A stretch of 64,000 bases of DNA from Betaproteobacteria bacterium SG8_41 (GCA_001303585.1 LJTT01000005.1:1-64000), one strand, 5' to 3'. Shown: positions 1 to 8,389, counted from the stretch's first letter. Numbers and translations: made by a program. The notes: generated by a model from the sequence alone, not told the origin.

Positions 1-519
1 GCGGTGCCGGCGGAGATCGCGGAGCTGGCATCCTACGACCGCGAATTCGACAAGAAGGACCGCGCACAGCGGGCGCGCAAGCTGGCGGAACTCGATGAGC
101 GGCTGGGCGGCGACGGGTTAAGCCCATCTGAGCTCGCGCGGTTGCAAGATTTCCGCGCGACCTTGTCGCGCTTGGCCCAATACGATGCGGAGCGGGACCA
201 GGAGCCGCCGCCGGACCAGGCGCAACAGGCCGCCTTCTACGTGTCCTGGGTCGAAATGTGGAAGATGAACAAGGCGCTTTACGACGAATATGGGGGTGTC
301 GTCGCGCTCACGCGATTTGGTCCCGACCCGCACGGTGCTCGCGCCGCCCTTCTGGCGGATTACGAGCGCCAGGGCTTGCTGCATATCTCAGATCCCCTCC
401 TGCGTAACGAAGTCATTGCAGTGCTGGAGACGCGTCCCTCCATGGTCATCCCGCCGGACAGTGTCGATTTCACACCCTACTGGAAGCGGCCGATCCCGGC
501 GTCTTATTTTCCGGACTAA
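1..519 (+). CDS. Unknown protein, probably 5'-truncated by the window edge
   Basis: The frame is open to the first base. A GTG at 4 could start a 171-residue protein, but the true start may lie upstream. The sequence is charged and helical (many Glu, Arg, Lys, Asp in the first 75 residues), has no signal peptide or membrane segment, and ends in a Pro-rich tail (PPDSVDFTPYWKRP). I recognise no domain. Within 14 bases of its stop a heptad repeat array begins, which suggests this is the natural 3' end. Confidence 0.55.
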   Translation, partial: AVPAEIAELASYDREFDKKDRAQRARKLAELDERLGGDGLSPSELARLQDFRATLSRLAQYDAERDQEPPPDQAQQAAFYVSWVEMWKMNKALYDEYGGVVALTRFGPDPHGARAALLADYERQGLLHISDPLLRNEVIAVLETRPSMVIPPDSVDFTPYWKRPIPASYFPD

Positions 520-532
520 CGTCCTGTGCAAA

Positions 533-646
533 GTGACCAGTGACCAGTGACCCATGACCGGTCACCAGTAGTACTAAACTCCTTCTTCCCGTTCAGCGGG
601 GAAGGGGGTGAAACGCTTACCGGTTACCAGTCACCGGTCACGGTTG
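533..646. repeat. Heptad repeat array, GTGACCA/ACCGGTC words
   Basis: Five 7-base units of the type GTGACCA occupy 533-567. A second run of the inverse word (ACCGGTT, ACCAGTC, ACCGGTC) occupies 619-646. The arms are mutually complementary and could fold. They lie in the gap between the partial gene and the marC-like gene. Confidence 0.8.
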
Positions 647-1243
647 TCAGAGGTGGCGGACGAAGGTCTCGATGCCACGCAACAGCATCTCCACCGCGAT
701 CGCGGTCAGTATTAGCCCCATCAGCCGCTCGAAGGCAAGCAGCCCGCGCTCGCCGACCAGTGTCGAGATTCGTTCGGCGAATACAAGGAAGGCAAGCGTG
801 ACCAGCATGACGACGGTGATGGCGGCGATCCACTCCGGCAGGCGCTGCGGCGCGCGTGACACGAGCAGCATGACCGTTGCGATCGCAGCGGGCCCGGCGA
901 TCGCAGGGATCGCGAGCGGGACGATGAATGGCTCGCCGTCAACCTTGTCCCCGAACACTCCCTCGGGTCCGCGAAAAATCATTCGCACGGCGATCAGGAA
1001 CAGGATGACGCCGCCGGCGATGGTCAGTGATGGCTCGGACAACCCCACGATGCCCAGTATCCAGCGGCCAAAGAAGACGAACCCGAGCAGCACAACGAAC
1101 GCCAGCGCGCACTCGCGAACGATGAGCCAGGCGCGCCGGGCCGGATCGACATTGCGCAGCAGCGATATGAACAGCGGAATGTTACCGACCGGGTCCACGA
1201 CCAGGAGCAGGATCACGACCGCGGAGGCGAAAGAAACGTCCAT
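647..1243 (-). CDS. MarC family (UPF0056) integral membrane protein
   Basis: A 198-residue polytopic inner-membrane protein with about six hydrophobic segments. The N-terminal stretch contains the family-typical VDPVGNIPLFISL, followed by GGVILFLIAVRMIF and the central PLAIPAIAGPAAIATVMLL. Length and topology fit the MarC family, whose biochemical role is unresolved (the early multiple-antibiotic-resistance link was not upheld). Some members are called NAAT-type transporters. It stands alone, flanked by repeat-rich gaps on both sides. The family call is firm and the function is unknown. Confidence 0.88.
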   Translation of the reverse strand: MDVSFASAVVILLLVVDPVGNIPLFISLLRNVDPARRAWLIVRECALAFVVLLGFVFFGRWILGIVGLSEPSLTIAGGVILFLIAVRMIFRGPEGVFGDKVDGEPFIVPLAIPAIAGPAAIATVMLLVSRAPQRLPEWIAAITVVMLVTLAFLVFAERISTLVGERGLLAFERLMGLILTAIAVEMLLRGIETFVRHL

Positions 1244-1260
1244 GTAGATGAGAATTTAAC

Positions 1261-1290
1261 CGCAGATAAACGCAGATACACGCGGATTCA
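1261..1290. repeat. Decad repeat, CGCAGATAAA word (3 units)
   Basis: Three 10-base units (CGCAGATAAA, CGCAGATACA, CGCGGATTCA) in perfect register. The same word family recurs in both orientations at many gaps in the window. Confidence 0.85.
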
Positions 1291-1429
1291 GCCCAAGAAT
1301 GCTCATTTCTTGATCCTTTTCACCGCCGACAGACGCCAATGCAAGTGAGCGCAGAGCGCCTGGTGGACGGCAAAGACCGCGTGGCCTTTGTCTCCATTTC
1401 CTGATCCCCTTTTCCTTTTGTCTTGGTCA

Positions 1430-1456
1430 TCCGCGTTCATCGGCGTTTATCTGCGG
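1430..1456. repeat. Decad repeat, inverted orientation
   Basis: Units TCCGCGTTCA, TCGGCGTTTA, TCTGCGG are the reverse complement of the CGCAGATAAA word, opposite in orientation to the copy at 1261. Confidence 0.8.
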
Positions 1457-1472
1457 TGGACTAACTGTAAAG

Positions 1473-1507
1473 CAGAAAGCAGAAGTCAGAAGGCGGAAAG
1501 CAGAAAA
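1473..1507. repeat. Heptad repeat, CAGAAAG word (5 units)
   Basis: CAGAAAG, CAGAAGT, CAGAAGG, CGGAAAG, CAGAAAA follow each other with exact 7-base spacing. Confidence 0.85.
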
Positions 1508-1649
1508 CTGCAACACCCGTAAGATCAGGAGGTCGCATGATCGGGAGATCGACGCATCACTTCTCTTCCTTTTCCGCTCTCATGCTCTTGCTCAAAATCA
1601 ACCCCCTTGCCATTTGCCGTTCGCATGGTTTGGAAAGGGCGGTTTCTGG

Positions 1650-1679
1650 TCCGTGTTTATCTGCGTTCATCTGCGGTTA
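1650..1679. repeat. Decad repeat, inverted orientation
   Basis: TCCGTGTTTA, TCTGCGTTCA, TCTGCGGTTA: three units, ending 17 bases from the stop codon of the GntR regulator gene. Confidence 0.82.
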
Positions 1680-1695
1680 GATTTCGACGTGCGCT

Positions 1696-2394
1696 CTAGA
1701 AGCCGAACAGGTTGCGCCGTGCATGCTGAAGATGCGCGAGGATGCAAGCGCGAGCACTATCGGCGTCGCGCTCCTTGAGTGCGCGCACGATAGCGCGATG
1801 CTCTTCCTGATAGCGGACACGGCGTTCCGGGGTCACGATACGGTCTTTGAGTTTCCCCCATTCAGCCTGCTGCCGTACTGCGGTCGCGAGCGCGAACACC
1901 TGAACGATGAACTGATTATGAGTGGCCTCCGCCAGCGCCTGGTGGAGGGCAGCGTCCCAGAGTTCGAACTCGTCGAGGGTGGTCGATTTTTCGGCCTTTT
2001 CGAGGCACGTCTCCAAACGTTCGAAATCGGCAGGTGTTGCGTTGATGACGACTAGATCGGCCAGCGCCGGCTCCAGGCGCAGTCGTGCCTCCATCAGCTC
2101 GCCCGGGCTGGTGTGAGCGACGCTCGAGGCGGGAATCCCGCTCTCGCCGCTGCCGGCGCGGCCCGCAAGGTAGGTGCCGCGCCCGACGTGACGGGTGATC
2201 GAGCCCTCGGCCTCGAGCTGGCCCAGCGTTTTGCGCACGGCATTGCGCGGAATGCCGAATCGCCGGGCAAGCTCGCGCTCCGTGGGCAGCCTCGCGCCCG
2301 GGGCAAGCGCGCCGTCCGCGGCGCCTTCCTCGATAAAGGCCCGGATGCGCTGCGCGCCGTCGCGTGAGCGCGCGCGTGATGAGTAAGCAGCCAA
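1696..2394 (-). CDS. GntR-family (FadR/FCD subfamily) transcriptional regulator
   Basis: The N-terminal winged helix-turn-helix carries PGARLPTERELARRFGIPRNAVRKTL and GSITRHVGRGTYL. The C-terminal helical FCD effector domain has an LRLEPALADL segment, then EEHRAIVRALKERD and a His-containing helix (ACILAHLQHARRN). FCD regulators usually sense small carboxylates. I place the start at the TTG at 2394 (232 residues) because AAGGAG lies 8 bases upstream. An in-frame ATG at 2481 adds 29 non-conserved residues and falls inside an inverted repeat that looks like an operator. It is divergent from the catabolic cluster beginning near 2761 and probably controls it. Confidence 0.85.
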   Translation of the reverse strand: MAAYSSRARSRDGAQRIRAFIEEGAADGALAPGARLPTERELARRFGIPRNAVRKTLGQLEAEGSITRHVGRGTYLAGRAGSGESGIPASSVAHTSPGELMEARLRLEPALADLVVINATPADFERLETCLEKAEKSTTLDEFELWDAALHQALAEATHNQFIVQVFALATAVRQQAEWGKLKDRIVTPERRVRYQEEHRAIVRALKERDADSARACILAHLQHARRNLFGF

Positions 2395-2474
2395 GAGGTC
2401 TTCTCCTTGGGTCGAGGCGCCGGGCACGCAATCGGCGCGTAACTGGCAAGAGAGTCTAGCGCACGACTCAAAAT

Positions 2475-2497
2475 AAACCAATCTGGACTATTGGTTT
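2475..2497. promoter_or_regulatory. Perfect inverted repeat, candidate operator of the GntR regulator
   Basis: AAACCAAT, a 7-base spacer, then ATTGGTTT: a perfect 8+7+8 inverted repeat just upstream of the preferred regulator start. The ATTGG half-site resembles operators known for FadR-subfamily proteins such as PdhR (AATTGGT-n3-ACCAATT). Autoregulation is inferred. Confidence 0.55.
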
Positions 2498-2607
2498 TAA
2501 CATTTCGTGTAGACTCGCACCTTCTGGGCCGTAACGGGCGGTCCCATGAATGAATTTCTCTTGCTGCTCTGCAGCGAAAATTGCGGAATAAACCAAGTCC
2601 AATCACT

Positions 2608-2658
2608 TTGGACCAATCAGTTTCCGCATTGACAATTGGTTCACCCACTGACTAGTAT
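2608..2658 (+). promoter_or_regulatory. Candidate sigma-70 promoter with overlapping operator for the catabolic cluster
   Basis: TTGACA at 2629-2634 and TAGTAT at 2653-2658 are 18 bases apart. The palindrome TTGGACCAA lies at 2608-2616, and an AATTGGTT half-site at 2634-2641 overlaps the spacer. The half-sites match those of the inverted repeat at 2475. This suggests repression by the divergent GntR protein. Confidence 0.5.
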
Positions 2659-2760
2659 CCCCGTTCGCGTAACACTCCTGCCGCGCCGCAACCAGCAGGT
2701 TGCGGGAGCGGCAGCGCGAAGCTGACCGGGAGGAGGAGATCCGGGTCTTGCTCGCCCGAA

Positions 2761-3711
2761 TTGCGCCTATGCGTCACTAAGAAAAGACCGGCCGCTTCGG
2801 TGCCGCAGCACGATCCTGAGTTGCACGTGTTGAAGGTCGCCATCATTTCCGAAGGAACCAATACCTGGCCACTCTACGTGGCGCAGGCGAAGCGTCTTTT
2901 CGAGCGCGAGGGCCTGGACGTCGAGGTGACGCTGACTGCATCATCCGCGAAACAGCTCGAGGCGCTGTCCGCGGGCGGCTATGACATCGGATTTCAGCAA
3001 TCGGACCATATCGTGCGCGGCGTGGAGCACGGAGCTGATCTGTTCGTGTTCATGGCCCACGCCCACGCGCCGGAGCTCTCGCTGGTCGTCGCGCCGTCTG
3101 TCGGCTCGCTGAAGGACCTCAAAGGCAAGACGCTGGCGGTCGACGGCGCGCGCTCGGGTTACGCTTTACTGCTGAGAAGGCTGCTCGCCGACCACGGCCT
3201 TGGAGAGGGCGATTACGCCTTCGTCGAGTTCGGGGGGGCTCGCGAGCGCTTTGAAGCGTTGCAGAAAGGCGCGGCCGTCGCAAGCTTTCTCAACCCCCCG
3301 TTCGATCGCGCCCTCCTCGGGCAAGGTTTCAAAAAGCTCGGCAGCTCGCGGGATTATTTCCCAACGTATCCCGGCCCGGTCGTCGCCGCGCGCCGTGCCT
3401 GGGCGAAGGAGAACGAAGAGAGCCTAGTTGCTTTCATCCGTGCCCTCGAAGGCGCCTATGATTGGCTGACCGATAGATCCAACAAGGCTGAGGCGGTGAA
3501 AATCCTGATCGAGCGCCTCAAGAGCGACCCGGCCGAGGCGGACAAGGCGTACGAAACCTATGTCTCACAGCCGCGACCGGAGCTGCGGGCGGAGGGATTG
3601 CGCCAGGTGATCGACATCGTTTGGGATGCCGAAGGATTCCGGCAGCCAAAACCGAGTCCCGATAAGTATCTCGATCTTGGCTTTTACGCCAAGGCGCGCC
3701 GGCGCGCGTGA
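2761..3711 (+). CDS. NMT1/THI5-like ABC-type solute-binding protein, no signal peptide visible
   Basis: A periplasmic-binding-protein fold: KVAIISEGTNTWPLYVAQAKRLFEREGLDVEV, then GGYDIGFQQSDHIVRGVEHGAD, and SLKDLKGKTLAVDGARSGYA. Such proteins deliver sulfonates, pyrimidines or aromatic carboxylates to ABC importers. The longest reading starts at a TTG (2761). Homology begins only near residue 24, so the start may be one of the TTG/GTG codons at 2821-2830. No reading gives a normal export signal. An AGGAGGAG at 2731 is well placed only for an out-of-frame 10-codon ORF (TTG at 2748). First gene of the cluster; its stop overlaps the next gene. Confidence 0.75.
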   Translation: MRLCVTKKRPAASVPQHDPELHVLKVAIISEGTNTWPLYVAQAKRLFEREGLDVEVTLTASSAKQLEALSAGGYDIGFQQSDHIVRGVEHGADLFVFMAHAHAPELSLVVAPSVGSLKDLKGKTLAVDGARSGYALLLRRLLADHGLGEGDYAFVEFGGARERFEALQKGAAVASFLNPPFDRALLGQGFKKLGSSRDYFPTYPGPVVAARRAWAKENEESLVAFIRALEGAYDWLTDRSNKAEAVKILIERLKSDPAEADKAYETYVSQPRPELRAEGLRQVIDIVWDAEGFRQPKPSPDKYLDLGFYAKARRRA

Positions 3712-4790
3712 GAGCGGCCATGCCGGACGCACGAGTCGAATCGGCCATCGCGCATTGGGCGCCGCGGTTTGTCTCCAATGGTGTGCCATTGGCGGATTTC
3801 GAGGAGGTGACAGCCGGGATCGAGCGCTGGGAGGACTGGTGCGGCGCTTGGTGCCGGCGCGCGGCAGTTCACGAAGAGCTCGGGCGCAAGGCGCTGGCTC
3901 AAGGCTTCGGGCTCTCGGCCGGCGAGCACCTGACGCGAGCCGCGGTGTGCTACCACTTCGCCAAGTTCGTATTCGTGGTCGATTATGAGCAGATGAAAGC
4001 CGCGCACGCCAGGGCGGTCGAATGCCGCCAGCTGGCGCTGCCGCATCTCCAGCCGCCGGGCGAGCGCGTGCTCGTGCCGTATGAAGGCACGCGGCTCGCC
4101 GCGATTCTGCGAAAGCCGCCGGCCGTGACGCGCCCGCCGGTCGTCGTGATGTGCATGGGGCTCGACTCGACCAAGGAGGAGATGGACAGCAACGAGGTCG
4201 TCTTTCTCAATCGCGGCATGGCAACGCTCACGTTTGATGGCCCGGGCCAGGGCGAAGGTGAGTATGAACTGGCGATCCGCGGAGACTACGAGGCGCCGGT
4301 CAAATCCGTGATCGATTACATCGAATCACGCGATGATCTTGATGCCACTCGCGTCGGCGTGTGGGGCCTGTCACTCGGCGGCTATTACGCGCCACGGGCT
4401 GCTGCCTTCGAAAAGCGCGTCAAGGCCTGCGTTGCGCTCTCAGGTCCTTACGATTTTGGCGATCTCTGGGATACCCTGCCGGAGCTCACCCGCGAGACCT
4501 TCCGCGTCCGCTCGAAGCTCGACACGCCGGAGGCAGCTCGCAAGCACGCCGCGACCCTGAGCCTGAAAGGGGTTGCCGCGAAGATCACCTGCCCGCTTCT
4601 TGTGATCACCGGCAAGCTCGATCGCATCGTGCCGTGGCAGGACACGGAGCGCCTCGTGCGCGAGGCGAGCGGTCCGGCTGAGTTTCTACTGATCGAGGAT
4701 GGAAATCACGTGGTAAACAACCGTATCTACCGCTATCGCGCCCAGTCAGGGGACTGGATGGCCGTGCATCTGGGCGCCAACGGAGTCTAA
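3708..4790 (+). CDS. Alpha/beta hydrolase, 2,6-dihydroxypseudooxynicotine hydrolase-like
   Basis: 360 residues with an N-terminal helical extension (about 1-130) and a hydrolase core. The core carries the nucleophile elbow GLSLGG, an acid region ITGKLDRIVPW and a C-terminal EDGNHVV His. The block MCMGLDSTKEEMDSNE followed by TFDGPGQGEGEYE is typical of the subgroup that includes the nicotine-pathway C-C bond hydrolase and FrsA-like esterases. A beta-diketone or carboxylester substrate is plausible but unproven. GTG at 3708 overlaps the previous stop as GTGA; an ATG at 3720 is the alternative. Acts in the cytoplasm. Confidence 0.8.
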   Translation: MRAAMPDARVESAIAHWAPRFVSNGVPLADFEEVTAGIERWEDWCGAWCRRAAVHEELGRKALAQGFGLSAGEHLTRAAVCYHFAKFVFVVDYEQMKAAHARAVECRQLALPHLQPPGERVLVPYEGTRLAAILRKPPAVTRPPVVVMCMGLDSTKEEMDSNEVVFLNRGMATLTFDGPGQGEGEYELAIRGDYEAPVKSVIDYIESRDDLDATRVGVWGLSLGGYYAPRAAAFEKRVKACVALSGPYDFGDLWDTLPELTRETFRVRSKLDTPEAARKHAATLSLKGVAAKITCPLLVITGKLDRIVPWQDTERLVREASGPAEFLLIEDGNHVVNNRIYRYRAQSGDWMAVHLGANGV

Positions 4791-4824
4791 TGGGCCACGC
4801 CCGGGAATACGGAAGGACCGGGGA

Positions 4825-5805
4825 ATGCTAGCCGCCTGGTACGAACGGAATGGCCCCGCGCGAGACGTGCTCCGGGTCGGTGAGCAGCCGGATCCGCTGC
4901 CGGGAAAAGGCGAAGTGCGCGTCAGGCTGCGCGCTTCGGGTTTGAATCCCTCCGACGTCAAGGCCCGCGGTGGCAGCCGGCCGGTGATTCCGCCGCGTGT
5001 GATTCCAAACAGCGATGGTGCTGGCACGATCGACCGGGTTGGCGCGGGCGTTCCCCGGAAGCGACTGGGCGAGCGGGTGTGGGTCTATAACGGCCAATGG
5101 CAGCGTCCTTCGGGAACCTCAGCCCAGTACATCGTGCTGCCGAGCGCCCAGGCAGCACCTTTGCCGAAAAAGCTTTCCTACCAGCAGGGAGCCTGTCTTG
5201 GCATTCCGGTCATGACGGCGCACCGCAGCCTCTTCGCGGACGGCCCGATTCGAAACCGCAATGTCCTCGTTACGGGCGGCGCGGGCGTCGTCGGGCACTA
5301 CGCCGTGCAGCTCGCCCGATGGGCCGGCGCGCGCGTGATCGCGAGCGTGAGCTCCGGGGCCAAGGCCGCGCACGCGAAAAAGGCCGGCGCACACGCAGTT
5401 ATCGACTACCGGACCGAGGATCTCGGCAGGCGCCTCCGCGAGTTGACTGACGGCGCGGGTATTGACCGCGTTGTCGACGTCGAATTTGGCGCCAATCTGC
5501 CGGCTTACGCCGAGGCACTGCGCCCTGATGCAGTGGTTGCCACGTATGCTTCCATGAAGGCGCCCGAGCCGACATTGCCCTTCTATAACCTCATGCGGTT
5601 AAACTTCACGCTGCGGATGGTTTTCGTCTATTCGATGCCGCCCGCAGCCAAGGCGCGCGCGCTGGCCGACATCGCGCGCTGGATCGCGACCGGCCGCCCG
5701 AAGTTCGCAATCGCCGCACGTTTCCCGTTGCGCGAGGTTGTGGCTGCGCACGAGTTGGTGGAATCGGGAGACAAGGTTGGCCACGTAATACTGGATATCC
5801 CCTGA
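4825..5805 (+). CDS. NADPH:quinone oxidoreductase-like (zinc-free MDR family) enzyme
   Basis: A 326-residue medium-chain dehydrogenase/reductase. The N-terminal GroES-like domain has LRASGLNPSDVKARGG and a PNSDGAGTIDRVGAGV strand. The Rossmann domain has the nucleotide-binding stretch VTGGAGVVGHYAVQLARWAGA and the QOR-type GADRVVDVEFG equivalent. No zinc-ligand Cys cluster is seen, which fits quinone or enone reductases. It is followed 53 bases later by an old yellow enzyme, so two ene/quinone reductases sit side by side in the cluster. The substrate is unknown. Confidence 0.85.
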   Translation: MLAAWYERNGPARDVLRVGEQPDPLPGKGEVRVRLRASGLNPSDVKARGGSRPVIPPRVIPNSDGAGTIDRVGAGVPRKRLGERVWVYNGQWQRPSGTSAQYIVLPSAQAAPLPKKLSYQQGACLGIPVMTAHRSLFADGPIRNRNVLVTGGAGVVGHYAVQLARWAGARVIASVSSGAKAAHAKKAGAHAVIDYRTEDLGRRLRELTDGAGIDRVVDVEFGANLPAYAEALRPDAVVATYASMKAPEPTLPFYNLMRLNFTLRMVFVYSMPPAAKARALADIARWIATGRPKFAIAARFPLREVVAAHELVESGDKVGHVILDIP

Positions 5806-5858
5806 TCCGCCTCCGGGACTGATCAACAAGACCGACCAACTGCCGAGGACAGACTGAC

Positions 5859-6968
5859 ATGGCCAGTGCACTCTTTTCACCGATCAAATTGCGCGGGCTC
5901 GAGCTCGCGAACCGCATCGTGGTCTCGCCGATGTGCCAGTACAACTCCGAGGACGGGTCGGCCACTGACTGGCACCTGATGCACCTCGGGCAATTCTCTC
6001 TCGGCGCAGCGGGGCTGGTGATGACCGAGATGACCAATGTGAGCCCCGAGGGTCGCATCACGCTCAATTGCGCCGGGATGTACACCGACGCGCAGGAGAA
6101 GGCGATGAAGCGGGTCATTGATTTTTGCCGGAAGTACGGCGTCGCCAAGCACGGGGTGCAGCTGGCCCACGCGGGACGCAAGGGCTCGACCCAGCTGCCC
6201 GCCGCCGGCGGGAAGCCGTTGAAGCCCGAGGAAGGCGCCTTCGAGACGCTCGCTCCTTCGGCGCTGCCTTATGCCCCGGACTGGCCTGCGCCGCGCGCGA
6301 TGACCAAGTCCGACATCGAGCGCATCATCAACGCCTTTGCCGAGTCCACGAAACGGGTGCTGCGGGTCGGGTATGACCTGATCGAGCTGCACGGCGGACA
6401 CGGATATCTGATCCACCAGTTTCTCTCGCCGCTTTCCAATCGTCGCACGGACGAATACGGGGGCAGCCTCGAGAACCGCATGCGCTTTCCGCTGCAGGTG
6501 TTCGCCGCGATGCGGGCGGTGTGGCCTTCGGACAGGCCGATGGGCGCCCGCATTTCGGCGGCCGACTGGGTCGATGGCGGTTGGAACATCGACGAGACGG
6601 TGGTTTTGGCGCGCGAGTTGAAGAAGCTTGGCTGCGATTATGTGGACTGCTCCAGCGGCGGACTCGACCCGGGCCAGAAGGTGCCGTTTGCGCCGGGCTA
6701 CAATGCGTCGTTCGCCGAACGCGTTCGCAAGGAGGCGGACATCGCAACCATGGTGGTGGGCCTCATTGCGAGCCCGCGGCTCTGCGAAGACATCATCGGC
6801 AGCGGCAAGTCGGATTTCGTTTGCCTGGCGCGCGGCGCGATGTGGAATCCGCGCTTCGCGTGGCACGCGGCGGAGGAGCTTGGCGCCGAGACGGCATACG
6901 CGCCGAAGTACCGGGCGTGCCATCCGAGCCTCAGGCCGCAGATTTTTCCGAACCGCAAGGTCGCCTGA
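5859..6968 (+). CDS. Old yellow enzyme family NADH:flavin oxidoreductase (YqjM-like)
   Basis: 369 residues, a TIM-barrel FMN enzyme. Near the N-terminus VVSPMCQYN carries the Cys that tunes FMN in YqjM-type (thermophilic-like) OYEs. QLAHAGRKGS and the HGGHGYLIHQFLSP block hold the active-site His pair. NRRTDEYGGSLENRMRF is the family signature. The C-terminus binds the FMN phosphate (DFVCLARGAMWNPRFAWHAA). It reduces activated C=C bonds using NAD(P)H. The position in the cluster suggests reduction of an unsaturated intermediate of the unknown substrate. Confidence 0.9.
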   Translation: MASALFSPIKLRGLELANRIVVSPMCQYNSEDGSATDWHLMHLGQFSLGAAGLVMTEMTNVSPEGRITLNCAGMYTDAQEKAMKRVIDFCRKYGVAKHGVQLAHAGRKGSTQLPAAGGKPLKPEEGAFETLAPSALPYAPDWPAPRAMTKSDIERIINAFAESTKRVLRVGYDLIELHGGHGYLIHQFLSPLSNRRTDEYGGSLENRMRFPLQVFAAMRAVWPSDRPMGARISAADWVDGGWNIDETVVLARELKKLGCDYVDCSSGGLDPGQKVPFAPGYNASFAERVRKEADIATMVVGLIASPRLCEDIIGSGKSDFVCLARGAMWNPRFAWHAAEELGAETAYAPKYRACHPSLRPQIFPNRKVA

Positions 6969-6995
6969 CAGCCAGCGCCGATCGAGGAGCGAGAC

Positions 6996-8357
6996 ATGGC
7001 AAAGAGAAAGAGAATGGAGCCGAAAGTCATCAAGGCTTCCGCGATCAACCCGAAACGGGCGCGCCGCGGCCCGACGCTTGCCGAGACGATGGTCGAGCAC
7101 CCTGATCCGCAGCACCGCTGGGACCGCCCGCTGCAGGCGCCCGGCCGCATGCAGGTGGATTTCGAGGAGCGGGTGGATTTCCGCAGGCTGCACGATTACC
7201 GCCTGGCCCGCACGCGCAATGCGCTCGCGAAATCGGGCCTGGGCGCGCTGCTCGTGTTCGACCAGTACAACATCCGCTACATTTCCTCCACCGTGATCGG
7301 CGAGTGGGCGCGCGACAAGCTGATCCGCTATTGTCTGCTCACAGGGAATGGCGATCCGTACGTCTGGGATTTTGGCTCGGCCGCCCGGCACCACCGCCTC
7401 TACTGTCCGTGGTTGCCAGCCAATCACTGGCGCGCGGGCAATCCGGGCATGCGCGGCGCCATACACCCCAGGGTGGGTCTCTTCGAGGCGGCCGCGAAGG
7501 AGATCAAGGCGATTCTCGACGAGGAAGGCGTGGGCAAGATGCCGCTCGGCGTCGACATCGTCGAGCCGATGTTCCTGTTCGCGCTGCAGAAGCTCGGGAT
7601 CGAGGTGAGGGACTGCCAGCAGACCATGCTCGATGCCCGCGAGATCAAGAGCCACGACGAGATTTCTCTGCTTAACATCGCTGCGGCGATGGGCGATGGC
7701 GTCTATCAGGACATTTTCGAGGCGCTCAAGCCCGGAATCAGGGAGAACGAGATCGTCGCGATGGCAACCAAGCGGCTCTACGAGATGGGCTCTGACTGCG
7801 TCGAGGCGATCAATGCGATCGCCGGCGAGCGCTGCAGCCCGCATCCGCACAATTTCACCGACCGCATGATTCGTCCCGGCGACCAGGCCTACTTCGACAT
7901 CATCCAGACCTACATGGGCTACAAGACGTGCTACTACCGCACCTTCACGGTGGGCTCGGCCACGCCCGCGCAGCACGATGCCTATCGCAAGGCGCGCGAA
8001 TGGATGGACAGCGCGATCGATTCCCTGAAACCCGGCATCTCGACCGAGCGGGTGGCGCAGGCATTCCCCAAGGCTCAGGAAATCGGATTCGAGAGCGAGA
8101 TGGCGGCCTTCGGGCTCAACTTCTGCCACGGGTTGGGCCTGGGGCTGCACGAGCGTCCGCTGATCTCCCGCCTGAACTCGTTCAAGGATCCCTACGAGCT
8201 CAAGGCCGGGATGGTGTTCGCGGTCGAGACTTTCTGCCCGGCGAAGGACGGCATCTCTGCCGCCCGGATCGAGGAGGAAGTGGTGCTGACGCCGGATGGC
8301 GCGAAGGTGATCACGCTGTTCCCGGCGCAGGAACTGCCGATCGCGAACAAGTATTAG
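6996..8357 (+). CDS. M24 (pita-bread fold) protein, DddP/Xaa-Pro peptidase-like, with one metal ligand replaced by Cys
   Basis: 453 residues. The N-terminal creatinase-like domain includes ALLVFDQYNIRYIS, and the C-terminal M24 catalytic domain follows. Aligning by eye with aminopeptidase P and DddP, the five metal positions are Asp301, Cys312, His378, Glu411 and Glu426. The second Asp (normally in SDxTRT) is Cys here (TCYYRTF). The HGLGLGLHERP block with its second His is intact. DddP-type M24 proteins can be lyases rather than peptidases. A GGAG ribosome site precedes the ATG. The substrate is unknown; membership in the fold is firm. Confidence 0.8.
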   Translation: MAKRKRMEPKVIKASAINPKRARRGPTLAETMVEHPDPQHRWDRPLQAPGRMQVDFEERVDFRRLHDYRLARTRNALAKSGLGALLVFDQYNIRYISSTVIGEWARDKLIRYCLLTGNGDPYVWDFGSAARHHRLYCPWLPANHWRAGNPGMRGAIHPRVGLFEAAAKEIKAILDEEGVGKMPLGVDIVEPMFLFALQKLGIEVRDCQQTMLDAREIKSHDEISLLNIAAAMGDGVYQDIFEALKPGIRENEIVAMATKRLYEMGSDCVEAINAIAGERCSPHPHNFTDRMIRPGDQAYFDIIQTYMGYKTCYYRTFTVGSATPAQHDAYRKAREWMDSAIDSLKPGISTERVAQAFPKAQEIGFESEMAAFGLNFCHGLGLGLHERPLISRLNSFKDPYELKAGMVFAVETFCPAKDGISAARIEEEVVLTPDGAKVITLFPAQELPIANKY

Positions 8358-8361
8358 GGAC

Positions 8362-8389
8362 GTGACCCGTGACCGGTGACCAGTGACCG
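8362..8389. repeat. Heptad repeat, GTGACCG word (4 units)
   Basis: GTGACCC, GTGACCG, GTGACCA, GTGACCG in exact register, beginning four bases after the stop codon of the M24 gene. Confidence 0.88.

Larger units (their letters stand above)
1244..1695. other. Repeat-rich intergenic region without a gene
   Basis: I see no coding sequence here. It holds three separate decad arrays (1261-1290, 1430-1456, 1650-1679) and one heptad array (1473-1507), separated by AT-richer sequence. Confidence 0.7.

Noticed and set aside
2748-2780. A 10-codon ORF with a good ribosome site before the solute-binding protein gene as a leader peptide
   Set aside because: No codon bias toward a regulatory amino acid and no attenuator hairpin are seen. 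The position is noted only as a possible sign of a frame or start-site error.
5877-8150. A 757-codon open frame on the minus strand across the OYE and M24 genes
   Set aside because: It is a GC-driven antisense shadow: low-complexity Arg/His/Ala-rich translation, no domain, and it overlaps two well-supported plus-strand genes.
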